Position numbers and translations under genes: made by a program. This document shows, piece by piece, positions 22,825 to 34,643 of a stretch of 64,000 nt of DNA (its first letter is position 1; every line of letters begins with the position of its first letter). Location: positions 152,120,556-152,184,555 of the forward strand of contig NC_073746.1 of NCBI RefSeq assembly GCF_029784135.1, read 5' to 3'. This stretch comes from Toxorhynchites rutilus septentrionalis. Taxonomy: Eukaryota > Arthropoda > Insecta > Diptera > Culicidae. The notes beneath the pieces were generated by a model. The model saw only the letters and a program-made list of their open reading frames with translations, was not told where the DNA came from and searched no databases.

Positions 22825-23279
22825 TATATTCATTTAGAAATAAAATGCTAAATTCACATCTTCAAACTTATTTTGTCTATCGCCACCTTCGTTTTTCGTA
22901 TTCGAACCATTTGGTATGGGGCTCAGAATAGGGTAAGATAGTCCCATGTTTTTGTTATATAAATACTAAAAAATATCTTACCATAAACTTTAAATTAACA
23001 AGTGCTATTATCAATGGCATCACTATTGTTATCGATTACTGTTCTGTTGACGATAACAGACAGGCAAAAAGAATCAGAAGTTATTTGTTTCTAGTTTCTC
23101 CGTTGAATAGGTAGGTGGTGGTGTTTGCAGTTCACTATAGCAATTTTAGAAAACCATAATTCAAACCCAAAACTCAGTTTTTTAAACTTCTGACGTACGC
23201 TACACGAATGATACTTAATTCAAGTATTTTATTTCCTTATCACGTTCAGTTTAACGCGTTCCCTCCAATAACCTAAAGC
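22825..23279. other. No gene recognised
   Basis: AT-rich flank of the pogo-like element. Nothing recognisable. Confidence 0.3.
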
Positions 23280-24330
23280 AACAAATCGGATAATTTTACC
23301 AGAATAAACACTCCCACAATCGGTAAACGTTCGCTCGCTCCATCATCCTCACCCACCCAAAGATGCCCAAACCGATCCCATCCGATCGCAACGAGAGGCG
23401 GCGTTTCGAAACTTTCATCTGCCCCCTGGCTACCGGTTGCAATATGTCAGTCACTCAACGCAACGCCGGCGAAGGATGCAGCAAAGTCACTTCTTCGCGA
23501 AGCGTAGCGCCAGAGCTAGCACAGAAGTTAGGAAAAAAAGCTGACTACCGGCTTGAAATCGGTTTGTACGCGCGGGCCACTCGGAAAGCTATCTATTTTA
23601 CTGCATCTCACCGCCGCTGTCGTTTTCCGCCGTGATGATTTCCTTTCTCGACCTGGCTGACATTAGCCACAGCCAATGCAATAGCCAGAGCTTGGGGCTC
23701 GGATGGATGGAATCGTGTGTGGAGGAACCTCGTTGGATCTGACCTAGCACTGGATGGAAGAGTTGACTGTGTTAAATTTACGACTAATTTGATTTACAAG
23801 TTTGACACGGACATGCGTGAAACAATCATCTCTTCTACCCTTCTTGCTGCCGCCAAAATATCTCCCATCGCTCGGACTCCCTCCCACCTACTTGGGTTCG
23901 GCCCCAAGTCTGGTTCAGAGTTGATGATTGTGATGACGATAATGATGATGATGGCCTTTGCTGGCGTTGTGTTTGATTTATTTTTCCGTTTTCGAGCTTA
24001 ATTCGGAACGATGGAAATGGCAGCGCGGGCGCAGCATGCAAGCGCGACCGGTGGAATATCGGCTCGGAAAGCACGATCTGGTGGAGCAACGGATCCGCGA
24101 GATCGTTAAAACGGTTGAATGGGTTCCATCAAGCTGAGCTACCTGCTCTCGTGTGCCGTGGAGGAGAAGGAGGGGCAGGAGTGAGCGGTTGTGTTATGGA
24201 GTCCTACGAAAGATTGATGGTGCGTTTGCGCACCATTTCCTGGGTCATTAGCTTTCGCGGTTTGTCAAAATAGGAATCCATGAATGAAAGCTGGGGGCAT
24301 GGTTTGAGGCGGAAAACAATCCGCGATGAC
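23280..24330. other. GC-richer unique island inside the intron
   Basis: Composition changes abruptly from the surrounding transposon DNA, with CpG-containing words (AACGAGAGGCGGCGTTTCGA, GATCCGCGAGATCGTTAAAA) and no repeats. Open frames (23363-23635 and 23717-24001) do not look like known proteins and lack clear splice partners. Such islands inside a developmental-type gene intron are candidates for enhancers or an alternative promoter or exon. That is inference only. Confidence 0.4.
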
Positions 24331-26516
24331 ATGTGGCAAGCGAGAGTGTTGAAATTAAATTGTTGGTGAATATAATGAAACTTTGGAAATTGTTCCTTGT
24401 TGGGAGAAATATGAGTTAATTATATTATGATACCACAATTATATTTAATGGTTATACCTTGAAAGTTTAGGAACAATAATTTAATTATTAATAAATTTCA
24501 ATTTTTTCACTTGAAATGAATAAATTCTGAAGAACAAATTGTATCGTTGTCGATTCATGCAAAAATGATCGAATCCGGTCGAAATCAAGGCAGTGCTGGA
24601 TTTTACTGGATCTGATCGGTCGCATGCAAAAATAGGTTTCAGTACAGGAATAGAATTCACCACCATTACGAACTGTCGAAACTAAATCAAACTATTACTG
24701 GAGGTTCTATAAAGATTGATTGATTGATTCGTTCGCAATTTTGCAATTTTTTTGCCTACAAGCGTAACCATGCAAATTTCCAATGAAATAATTGAAGGAT
24801 ATTATCGGCAAAAAGAGGGCCTATGAGATTTCGCGGATTAAAAAATGTTTCTCCATTTGGAAAACGCTTGCGTCTATTTATGCGGACAATCAATCGTTTC
24901 AATGAACATTTGTTCGCATAGCTAGACGTAATCACCAGGTTTCTCTGCCTGTAGCGTTAGTATTTACATTTTCGATAATAGTCAAAACGTCTCCGTCGAT
25001 AGTTTCAGTTCTTGTAGGATAAAATTAAATAGGTTTGGAAGAAATTCCAAGGAACTAAGCATCACATGAAGAAATTGAAGATATTGACAAAAAAACTACT
25101 GAAAGATAATTTAAAGCCTTTATTTAAATTACCAGCTTCGGCTTCAAAAATCACAAAAGGATTTTATAATTTAAAAAATGTTGGCTCTAATACCGATAGA
25201 TGAACATAACTATTGAATTAATTTGCCAGAGACTCAAATGAATTAAAATGTCAAGATTAGTTGTATTAGATTAGCAAATAAAGAATTAAATATAAAATAA
25301 GTTTTAAAAAAATCGATGTGTTTTATTGAACTTGGGTTAAGTATTCAAAATAGATGTTCGCAAAATAAACTAAACAGCTGAATTTGCAGTAAAATTTCTA
25401 TACAACAGCTGTATTTAAATCGTCAATCTTCAGCTGGATACCATTTAGAAGTATTGTTTATATTGATGATAATGTGCATGATAAAATAGGTTGTTCATTT
25501 ATGTAATTGATTATTATAAAAAAAAGTAAATTGAACTGACTGGTTATTTAAAGTCTCATTTTTTACTTACACCAACGTTATACGTAAATGTTGAGCACGT
25601 TGAATTATTCGATGTCAAATTTGATGAGTGATAATGCTAAGAACCAATATTATACATATTTTACCTCCTATTTGATTGTTTCATCATCTACTTGAGAATT
25701 TAAATGCAGAAGTTTAGGTAGTTACAAAATAAAAAACGAAATTTCTTCTCTACGTTCATCGCAGTGCAGTGAATAGAGTAAGAAACTGCAGTAACTTGCA
25801 GTGCAGTAATTATATAAGCAGCTTTTCAATTATTTCTTATATTCATCTATTAGGTGATAAGATACTATCATGAAAGGCATGTTTGAACTCTGCAAAGAAC
25901 GTGATTCAAATGTAGATTTAGCTTATAACACATAATATTGGTAATTGTTGATTTCCCAGCGATGTTTGAAAGCTGTATGTAACTACGTCTGTTATGTGGA
26001 CAAACAGTGATTTTTCGGAAACGTTTTTTCAAATTTGCTCAAATGTTTTCGAACTAAAAATGTTTGTTCGCATGTTGAGCTTGCGTATTACATTATGTAG
26101 AATGCGTAACAGCGAAAAAGTCGATTTTGTTCATTTTGTCGTTTACGTCTCCTATACAAACATGGGCAGTATAGCATTTTCAGCTCCACTTTAGAACAGG
26201 GTATCAGAAATCGGCTCGATTCATTCCAAGTCTACGAACAGGAAGAGTTCAATTCTGAAGAAAGAATCCATAAATTACCAGGAAGTTGGAAAGAATTATC
26301 TGAAGGCGATCAACGACACTTCGAGTGACATGTTCTTTCAATTGGCAACGGCTGCATAACTCCGTACATGCCGTTCATGAAAGCGAGTTTTATCGAGAAG
26401 GCACCCCGTAAACAAGTGACGATTGGCCCAAGTGCTCATGATTCTAAAATAATTAGACAAGTAGAAGACAAGTAGAAGTTAACAGATATCACACCCCTTC
26501 CTTCATTAGTCTAGAG
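24331..26516. other. Very AT-rich intron, no gene recognised
   Basis: Long AT-rich stretch with no element boundaries. The piece at 26200-26420 (ending CAAGTGACGATTGGCCC) could be a decayed transposase fragment, but no motif is secure. Confidence 0.3.
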
Positions 26517-26733
26517 CAGGGTTTCTCAAAGTGGTCGATATCGACCCCTTGGGATCGATCTCGGTTTCCCAGGGGTCGACACTAACGAAAACTGATTTTG
26601 GAGGTCGACGAGGTCTAAAAATCGACCCCTAATAATTAACACAAGTTCTCATTTAAAACATTCAAGATGCTGTCTATGTTTTATTACGTGAATCAACTTG
26701 TTATAAGAATGACTAATATTTTAGTAGAATATA

Positions 26734-27699
26734 TCAGGTTGGGGAAAACGTAATCCATTATTTTTGTGTGAAATTCAAAACTTTATTCGAGATATTTATT
26801 ATTGTCCGATTTGGGTCAAATATACAACGTTTTGTTGTATATTTTGGTATAATTTCAAAGGTAAAGGTAATGAAGAACCAATACTTTTATGAGAGAGATA
26901 TACCTAGAAGTCTTGGTTCTAATTGGCGAAAAACTATAGTGATCGATTTTCACAATCTTATCATGGTTCCAATTTCTTTTCACGCAGGAAAATGCGAGAA
27001 AAAGGTGGTAATCAGTTGGTGCCAGGTTCGGACTGGATGCATTATTACTTCCATGCTGTAACTCACAAAAAATTATTCTCTTCAAGTCCCACAAGTACAC
27101 AGTAAAACCTTCCTGACCGTTAGTCCTGGTTTGGTCACCGTTTGAGCTGCTCCACCATGCCTTGACCATGATCGTTTAGGCACAATATTGTCTTATGTGA
27201 CCCATTTCTCATCCTCAGTCACTATCCGTTTAAGAAATGGATCGATTTAATTCCGTTTTGCCAAGGCTTCGCAGATGAAAATTCGATCCATCGTATTTTT
27301 TTGTGCTAATCGTTGTGGCACCCAAACACCGAGCATCTTTGTGAATCCAACTCTGCGCAGTTCAAAACTGGTTTACGGTCGTTCTTTAGCTCCTGAGCGA
27401 TGCTACGACTAATGTAATACTGGTCAACTTCAATTTTTTCTGTGATTTTATCGAAAATTTCGATGACAGGCCTGCCTGTGCGAGGTGCATCTTTAACATC
27501 AAATATGCCTGAACGCAATCGACAAAATGCAACTCACAATTGAATGGTACAAACAAAAAACAGCAAAAGATTTTTTTAGTGTGAAATGTTATCATGACAA
27601 CGAGCATAACCTTCAAATCGTTTGATCGATACTTTATGAGATATCGAACATTACAGCCGTCTACCGAGAAAATAATGAACTTCTTTTTCCCCAACCTAA
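26734..27699 (-). mobile_element. Internally deleted mariner
   Basis: The ends TTAGGTTGGGGAAAAAGAAG (right end, minus strand) and TCAGGTTGGGGAAAACG (left) are mariner terminal repeats, next to TA on both sides. The minus strand carries fragments of a DD34D transposase in several frames: GIFDVKDAPRTGRPVIE, then FTKMLGVWVPQRL-like sequence, then NPFLKR and TEDEKWVT-like sequence, and NLAPTDYHLFLA near 27000. The block between KRIIFCELQHGSNN and ASSPNLAP is missing, removing the second catalytic Asp. It is inserted in the hAT element. Confidence 0.82.
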
Positions 27700-28226
27700 T
27701 ATTATTGTTGTTTTTTTCAAAAACTCAACAAGGCTCATCGACATAAGTTCATTTATTTATACAAGATAAGAAAATCGGCAAGTAAATAAGCGTGGTCAAG
27801 TTCGTGCGAGATAATCTCTTGTTTTTGAAGTTTTTAACTTACACATCGGTACAGAAATGAAAGACGTAATCGTAAGTCAAAAACCATGCGAAAGCAAGCT
27901 TAGTACTGTACAGTTTTCTTTGTGCATATTGTGAGAACGCTTCGTGTAGCTTCATTGGAGCTTGAATGATAATTTACTCATCTATTAATTTAATTCCATA
28001 ATGTTCGATTTTCTTTGTTGTCTTTTTTCACGACGTATTCTACAAGGATTTAGAGGATTGAGAATATCCAAAATTTACAAAATCTCCAATGAATAATAAA
28101 TCCCTACAATATCACAACCATGGATGAAGCCAATGTCGACGATGCAAGAAGAGTTCATTACCTTCTGCACAGATGAAGAGCTTAAGTAGAAGCTAAAGCT
28201 CAATTGTTGGAAAATATATTATCAAT

Positions 28227-28400
28227 TTTCCATCTTCATATCTTGTCGAAAAAGGCTTCAGTGTAGTTACAAACATTTTGACAAAACCACAACACCGTTT
28301 GAAAATCAACAAACGAGAAGATTTAGGTATTCAACTCACGAATATTGAACCGGATTTAAATAGATTGGTAGAAACTCACCAAGATCATCCATCACACTGA
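28227..28400 (+). pseudogene. hAT transposase C-terminal fragment (ZBED/SCAND3-like)
   Basis: A 57-codon open stretch ends in a stop at 28398-28400. It contains SYLVEKGFSVVTNILTKPQH, RLKINKREDLGIQLTNIEPD and ends HQDHPSH. This is the C-terminal dimerisation segment of hAT transposases close to the ZBED5/SCAND3-like group. The upstream sequence from 28110 is in another frame with stops. It supports the hAT identity of the enclosing element. Confidence 0.75.
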
Positions 28401-28904
28401 ATTTTTTATGTTTTTTATCTTTACTTTGCGATTTTTCAAAAATAAATTACCTATTTAAGTATTTGCAAGCAATTTGTATTTGTGAGTAATTTGTATTAAT
28501 AATTGTTATTTACACTTGATACTCACCGAATTCACGTCTTTTTATTTTTCTGAATTTCGTTGAGAAAATGATGTCAAGTTACTTTATAAGGCCGTGGCAA
28601 CTATATTGCCACCCACAAAATTATTATTGCAATAATTTGCTTAAACAAAGACTTCTAAAGTTATCTTAAGTTATAGTTTTTTTTTATCAAAGGTTCATGT
28701 TTTCTGAAGTTTGAGTCGATTTCTTACCTAGTTTCCATGGCCTTCTAAAAGGTTAATCAACAGTTTTTCAATTGTTACATATGTCGCGTGATTGGAGATG
28801 TTCGGCTATAGGGATCTGAGGTATCACTTCATTCTGGAAAAGGGATCTTTTGCCCAAAATAGTTTGAGAATACCTGGTCTAGGGCATTGATGAGAATAAA
28901 ATGC

Positions 28905-29200
28905 ATACGCAGCGAACTGCCACATGTGTACTTACACACGAACATTGTGGAGAGAAAAAATATTACAATTTAAGCCCCGCCCGAAGGCATCCAGATCATT
29001 TCCATGTTCTATTACACAGTTTGGCTGCTTCCAGCGAGCAGTCAGCATTAAGTCGCGATGCTGCCACATGTGTACAAACACACGGACACTATGGGGAGAG
29101 AAAATATTGCAATTTAAGCCCTGCCCAAAGGTAATCAGAGTATTTTCATGTTCTATTATACAGTTTGGCTACTTAAAGGGAGTAGTCAGCATCAAATCGC
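28905..29200. repeat. Two-unit tandem repeat, about 145 bp
   Basis: Units beginning CTGCCACATGTGTAC at about 28917 and 29060 share CAATTTAAGCCC, TTCTATTA-ACAGTTTGGCT and the CAGTCAGCAT end. A duplicated block like this, followed by an AATAAA at 29581, could be the U3 region of an old LTR, but LTR ends were not found. Confidence 0.7.
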
Positions 29201-29203
29201 GGT

Positions 29204-29299
29204 GCGATTTTGTTCACAACTTCAAATCTGCCTCCTAGCGAATTTGTTCGCAGCTTCAAATCTGCAAACTTGGATTTGAAGCCGCGAACGAAATCGCAA
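29204..29299. repeat. Imperfect palindrome
   Basis: GCGATTTTGTTC with AACTTCAAATC at the left is mirrored by GATTTGAAGCCGCGAACG-AAATCGC at the right. The middle contains a second TTCGCAGCTTCAAATC copy. It could form a hairpin. It lies beside the tandem repeat at 28905-29200. Confidence 0.65.
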
Positions 29300-29878
29300 C
29301 GCTTTGAATCGACGAAACGATTCAACGTGCTGGGTGTCATCCCCTCTGGTGGAGAACACTTGTGTATTTTTGCATCACACGCACTGTTTAGTCCCCGAAG
29401 AGAAGCGTAAACTACATCGCAAGCCCTATCCCTCAGTGTAAAAATAAAAAAAAATAAAAAGGAGATGAGTCTTTTTCCAAGCGAGGAGGAGTTACCAGTC
29501 AATTAGATAGAAGAAGAAGCAACAGTAGAAGCAAAGCAATAGCAGCAGAAAAAGCAGTGTTGATTTTCTGAGACGAAGTGAAATAAAGAATAACGCGATC
29601 TACTATTTTTTCAAGTAGTAGATGATCAGTTCTTTCTAGAACTAAGTCAAGCGTCCAAAGACACGCTTCCCTCAAAAAAAAGTGCCTCCAGTTCTGTTTA
29701 TTAAAAATGTGGAACAAACATATAATCGCATGTGAGTGTGTCAACTGGAAAAAGACCGCCGCGATAGCTGTTACAGCTATAGCACCAAGAGAAAAAATGC
29801 TGTTCTCGTGCTGGTCGAATTATTCTCTTGAGGGGAAGAATGAATCACGAATCAACCATATTCAGGTGATTTTACAAT

Positions 29879-30014
29879 ACCATGCTATTTCGTAACCACC
29901 AATACTTTTTTCCTAAACAATTATTTCTGAAAATTTTGATGCATTCTAAAATAGTATCCGAAGTGATAAGGATGTGAATTGATCGAAATAATTTAGACCT
30001 GCGCCTACAAATTG
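29879..30014. repeat. 136-bp direct repeat, copy 1 (copy 2 at 31373-31508)
   Basis: The segment starting ACCATGCT and containing CACCAATACTTTTTTCCTAA and CTGCGCCTACAAATTG occurs at 29879-30014 and again at 31373-31508, with about 90 percent identity and the same orientation. The 1.36 kb between holds gypsy-like gag/protease remnants and a non-LTR fragment. These could be pieces of one retroelement placed twice, or a segmental duplication. Confidence 0.75.
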
Positions 30015-30019
30015 GTCCA

Positions 30020-30995
30020 GCACCATGATTACCGTTTTCGGAATCAATTCCAAAATTTCAAACCTCAATATAGACGAGAACGAAACAGGCAACATTTTTT
30101 AAATTTCCGACCGAATTTTCAATAATTATCAAAATGGTAATAATTTTCATAGACAATATTCCCATAATCTGAAGCAAAAATATAATCAGAATTTCAATAA
30201 TGAATCTGGAGCAAATAGTAGATCCAACAACAATTTTATGAATCAAGAAAACAGACAAAGAACAAATTATACACAATATCCTATATATAATTTTCGATCG
30301 ACCAAATATCAAACTAATCTCAAAAAAGCAGAACCAGAATTAAAAAACCATGAAGATGTTTAACCTGGCTTTAACCACAACAATTGTCCGTGAGAAAAAC
30401 AGTTGACTTAAATTTCCCGGAGGAATTGAGACCTCATAATTTAGAAAATTATTTTCTGATTTGATTTGGAGTTAAAACATTATTTGGAAATCTGAAATTT
30501 CTTGTGGACACAGGCACGAATAAAAATTATATTTCGCTAGAACATATGCACCCTAAAATGCAGAAAGAAAGAGAACTGCAACATATTACAAACATTTGTG
30601 ACTCTCATCGTATCGATAAATCTACTCAACTGGATATATATTTATTTTTTTTTTGATTTTGGATCACTTCCCAAAGAGAAACTCCTTCTATTCTAATTTC
30701 ATTAATTTTTCGATGGCCTCATTGGATACGAGTCTTTATGATCCTTAGGCGCTATAATCAATGTTGCATCCAACGAATTATTAATAAGTAGTTTGAAAAT
30801 TCCTCTGAAAAGAAAAGTTCACACACAAAATGAAATACACTTCCAAATCAATATTTCAAATATTACAAAACTACCAGTTTTAAATAGAAGTGAGACTTCT
30901 TCTATTGATCATGTTGCTTATGCCGATTCATACAATTTAATTGAATCTGAGAAAGGTATTTCTACTGATTTATTTCATTTCATTCCCTTCTAATA
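30020..30995 (+). pseudogene. Ty3/gypsy-type LTR retrotransposon gag-protease remnant
   Basis: The first part is Asn/Gln/Arg-rich, as at the C terminus of gag in 17.6/297-type elements. Near 30500 comes FLVDTGTNKNYISLEHMHP, the aspartic-protease active site region (DTG). Near 30690-30780 comes a segment resembling FFDGLIGYESL and GAIINVASNELLISSLKIPL, typical of the region between protease and reverse transcriptase in the same group. Several stops and frame changes interrupt it, and no reverse transcriptase, integrase or envelope gene remains. It is a dead fragment of an element whose group includes insect endogenous retroviruses. No LTR boundary or primer site was recognised. Confidence 0.68.
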
Positions 30996-31139
30996 TAAAT
31001 AGTAATTCAGTTATTCCAAAAGCAGACTTAAAAAGGAAAAAGCATATGAGGAAACAAATTACAACAGTTAACGTATTATTGAGAATTCAAAAAGATATAG
31101 CAATACTCTGACCGTTGGATTTTTAACTTTGCACGGAAG

Positions 31140-31388
31140 GTTTGCCCAGACTCCGTTCCTGCACAAAACGTTGTCCGTGACATTCCACTTCAAAGCGATT
31201 ATGAGAATTTTTCGATGGTGGAATTCTCAATTGCCCTTCTCTCATGTAACAATTCAGCTCCGGGGTCGGACAAGATTAAATTCAACTTGTTGAAGAATCT
31301 TCCCGACTTGGCAAAACAGCGTTTGCTGAACTTGTTCAACAAGTTTCTGGAGCTGAATATTGTCCCGCATATACCATGCTCTTTTCGG
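31140..31388 (+). pseudogene. Non-LTR reverse transcriptase N-terminal fragment
   Basis: An open stretch reads MVEFSIALLSCNNSAPGSDK, then IKFNLLKNLPDLAKQRLLNL and FNKFLELNIVPH. NSAPGxDxIxFxLLKxLP is the N-terminal RT block of Jockey/I-type non-LTR elements. It stops abruptly at the 136-bp repeat. No catalytic YxDD region follows. Confidence 0.7.
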
Positions 31389-31589
31389 AACCACCAATAC
31401 TTTTTTCCTAAACAATTATTTCTGAAAATTTTGATGCATTTTAAATTGGTATCCGAAGTGATAAGTGAATGGTCGAAATAATTTAGTCCTGCGCCTACAA
31501 ATTGATCGTGTCCCGGACACACCTCTTTGCATTTTTTTTATTAACCGTGACTTTTTTTCATCAAACCGTTATAAAAAACCTTGACATGG

Positions 31590-31925
31590 TTTTTGATTTG
31601 GCACCCTGAATGGAAGACGTAGTCCAACTACAGGAAACCATTCCGAGGCGTTTCAGCGTAATTTGCTTTAGAACGACCCATCACATCTTTCTAATTTTGA
31701 AGATCACTATAAGTTAATTGGGCTAGATTTACTGACTCTGTGTAGAGACGTCGCTAAGTCGATATCCGTGAAAGCTCTGATCCTCTCGAATGGACTCGAC
31801 TTCAACTTGTCTCATTTATATTTGAAAAATTCTCTTCCTAACTGTTTTAGACATTAGGTGTGGTTTGAGAATATCTATCATAAAGACAGTCATATTCAGG
31901 CCTTTCGATAATAAATAAATATAAA
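31590..31925 (+). pseudogene. Possible non-LTR 3' end
   Basis: A tail of AATAAATAAATATAAAATAA (from 31911) follows broken coding-like sequence containing SLVETIPR-like and NGLDFNL-like words. This resembles the degraded C terminus and A-rich tail of a non-LTR element. The reading is weak. Confidence 0.3.
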
Positions 31926-31929
31926 ATAA

Positions 31930-32388
31930 ATCAAAAAATAAATCGTATAGAAAACGAATACGTATTCATCGTAAAAAGGTACGAAAATGCGCAATTTTCA
32001 AACGCAAATACAAACCGCAGAACAAGATCAGCAGAAGTTTACTCCATGTATCGAACGAAAGACAGACAGATAAGTGCACAAATCACATGTGAAAGTTTGC
32101 TCGAACGTTAAAAAAAATTGTTTTGGAATCGTACCGTTACTAGGAATGAAAATTGAATAAATTTCGAGAATCCCAAAGCAGAATCCCGACAATCCCAAAA
32201 TCATGGGAAAGGTTTACTGGCGTGGTATCTCCAACTATTTCAAAACAGCAAGGAATATTGAACAATCATATTACTTTGCATAATAACTTTAAGTAACACG
32301 AACTCCTATTTTAGAAAAAAAAACAATAACATTATGGTATTGCAGTGTTCATATAGATTTAATAAATATCAAATATTGATAGCTCTGC
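31930..32388. other. No gene recognised
   Basis: AT-rich DNA up to the TA that flanks the Tc1 element. Confidence 0.3.
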
Positions 32389-33535
32389 TACAGTGATAGA
32401 CATTCGTTTAGACGCACTTGAAAAAAAACTTGAAACACTTACAAAACAACTAGGAGTGTTCTTTTTATCGGAATACTTATTTGCTGTAGTGATAATATAT
32501 TTAAGTCAATTTTATTGAAAGGACGTGCGTCACAATCACACACACAAAGGCATCAGTGGATATAAACATTCAAACGTCGTTTTTTTCCGAGACATATGTT
32601 TAGCCGCAGGGCATAAAAATCGAGTTTTCGCATAATCACCAAGCCTTTATCTGTGTTTTTTGAAAAAATACTTGGGAATGTTCAATTTACAAGATAAATA
32701 TTAGATGTGCAACGTAAGAAGTTGGTCAGATTAGTGATTTACGTAGAATTTAAAGGAATGGCGAAAGGTATTCTATTGACGGAAGAGGGACGGAAAATAA
32801 TAAAGATATTCAGTGCACAAAAGTTTTCTAATCGCTCGATCGTAACAAAAATTGGTCGATCTGAGGAAGTGGTACAGAATTTCTTTAAATAGTGCCAGAA
32901 ATATGGGATATAACGACCAACAAATGGGAACACCAAAGTTATTTTGCGTCTTAAAGGTCGAATAAGCCACGAAGCAACCAGGAAACGATGTCCTGCTCAT
33001 ACATTAAGGCAGAATCGGTTGTTCCAGTAACGAAGAGGCATATTGCGCGCATCTTGAATGAGTCACCAAACACCATGTGGAAGAAACCTCAAGGGAAGCC
33101 GAAACTGACCGCCACCCATAAGCAGAACCATCTCATTTTCGCCCGGCAATACATGGAATGGAAACTAGAATGGAGAAATGTTGTATTTTCCGGCGAAAAA
33201 AGTTCAATTTGGATGGTCCGGACTGTTGCAGTTGCTATTGGTACAATTTAAGTCAACGGAATGTCGTGAGATCGAAGCGAAACTTTGGGGGCGGAAGTTT
33301 GACAGTGTGGGTAGCCGTTTCCTATCACAGCATTCTTCCCATTTGTTTCATTTTCACCCGAATACGAGTACGTTTCGATTGGCCATATTGAGAATAACGC
33401 TACCGAGGATGTCCTTTTTTCAGCAGGATTATGCATAGATCCACGTTTCCAAACAATCGAAGGCATGGTTTTCCGAGAAGGACATTCCGCTTCTTGAATT
33501 ACCTGCTGGCAGTCGATTGCAATCCCATAGAGAAC

Positions 33536-34108
33536 CTATGGAGAATCTTGGCCGAGATGGTCTATGCAAACGGATGACAATTTGACAACATTTCCAGTCT
33601 CAAGGCAGTAATTCAGGAGTGTTGGGCTATAATCAATATGGCAACACTTTAAGGTGAAGGTGGAAGCTAGCCATTGTAGTAGTATAGGTAAACCCTCGTG
33701 TAAAATTGGGGTAATAGTGTTTGTGAGAGAAGAGCAAAGCACACGTAAATAGATCAATTCACTTATCAGACTGTGTGGCGCTTCATTGACACGAGTCTTT
33801 GAATACATTTGAAAAAAAAACAAATAACAATTCAATACTAAAGTAAAATGTATGAACGATATGTTCCGATGAACAATTGCAAATATAAATATATATAGAA
33901 GGTGCATTTGCATATGATTCTGATTATACGCGAGCGTAACATGAGCAAATTTATAACACATGCGAATTGGGGCACTTTTGGTATTAACAAGTTCTTCCGC
34001 ATAGTAACTCGATGTTGATAATTCCTTAATATTTTCCTTCGTTGATCGTATTGTTTTCACATATTCACGTTGGAAAGCCTTAACCCTTCTCTTCGTTGGC
34101 CGAGGCAT
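33536..34108 (-). CDS. Unknown ORF carried by the TTAA element
   Basis: The frame is open for 190 codons from ATG at 34108 but runs past the end of the TTAA element at 33653 into Tc1 sequence, so its C terminus is certainly not native. Only the first 45-65 codons look protein-like: MPRPTKRRVKAFQREYVKTI, a basic Lys/Arg-rich start, followed by STKENIKELSTSSYYAEELV. After that it becomes hydrophobic and AT-driven, as an intron would read. I do not recognise the family. It may be the first exon of a captured gene or of a transposase relative. Confidence 0.3.
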   Translation of the reverse strand: MPRPTKRRVKAFQREYVKTIRSTKENIKELSTSSYYAEELVNTKSAPIRMCYKFAHVTLAYNQNHMQMHLLYIFIFAIVHRNISFIHFTLVLNCYLFFFQMYSKTRVNEAPHSLISELIYLRVLCSSLTNTITPILHEGLPILLQWLASTFTLKCCHIDYSPTLLNYCLETGNVVKLSSVCIDHLGQDSP

Positions 34109-34643
34109 TTAGATTGAATTTAATACTTTTCCGTTTACTGTTTTTGAAAGCATAGGCAGCCGTGGCAGTGTTCCGAGCTCTGCAATACAATTTTCTTACC
34201 CAATGTTAAAGTTGCTTAAACTTACATTATAGACCCATTAAACGTAAAAATAATAATTGTATTGATATCAACACAATTTTATTCTATTGATTTTCATTAC
34301 ATTCCATGTTGTTTGGCATCAGTGTCGAAAAAATAACGATGCTTCCACCAATACAAACAAAACCATTGCAGAAGATTGAAAAACGAAAATTTAACTTTCA
34401 GAGCACTTGCTCGAGTTTTCCGACGTTCTTCACTATACGGTGCGAAAGCAGATGAAAATTTAATATCTTGTGAGTAATCGATTAGAGTTTGGTTGATATT
34501 ACTTGATGCGAAGTGTGCGAAAACGATCATTTTCTTCACACTGTTTCGCAAAATTATTGATTTTCGGGCGAGAGGTGAGGGAGGGAGATGAAAGAAATGA
34601 GCGCCATTGTGGCAGCCATTTATGGCTAGCTTCCACCTTCACC
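33653..34643. mobile_element. 991-bp TTAA-target element with 22-bp perfect terminal repeats
   Basis: The ends are GGTGAAGGTGGAAGCTAGCC plus AT, perfect over 22 bp, and each is directly flanked by TTAA (33649-33652, 34644-34647). TTAA duplication is the hallmark of piggyBac-type transposition, although the terminal sequence is not the classic CCC start. No transposase is present. The interior is not low-complexity. The minus strand carries a run of sequence with an ATG at 34108 and a coding-like stretch, suggesting that host or foreign gene sequence was captured. Confidence 0.82.

Larger units (their letters stand above)
26517..28876 (+). mobile_element. hAT-superfamily transposon remnant containing a mariner
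   Basis: The left end CAGGGTTTCTCAAAGTGGTC and the reverse-complemented right end CAGGTATTCTCAAACTATTT are hAT-like termini. The flanking 8-bp repeats are GTCTAGAG (26509-26516) and GTCTAGGG (28877-28884), 7 of 8 matching. The 3' part retains the transposase C terminus (28227-28400). A mariner of 966 bp is inserted at 26734-27699, so the original hAT remnant is about 1.39 kb. The catalytic regions are gone. Confidence 0.82.

Noticed and set aside
28901..29238. Open frames with repeated CVLTHEHCGEKKY-like words
   Set aside because: They come from the two-unit tandem repeat and have no domain or splice support.
28885..29890. 5' LTR of the gypsy-like element
   Set aside because: A tandem repeat and an AATAAA are present, but no LTR boundaries, matching second LTR or primer-binding site could be identified.
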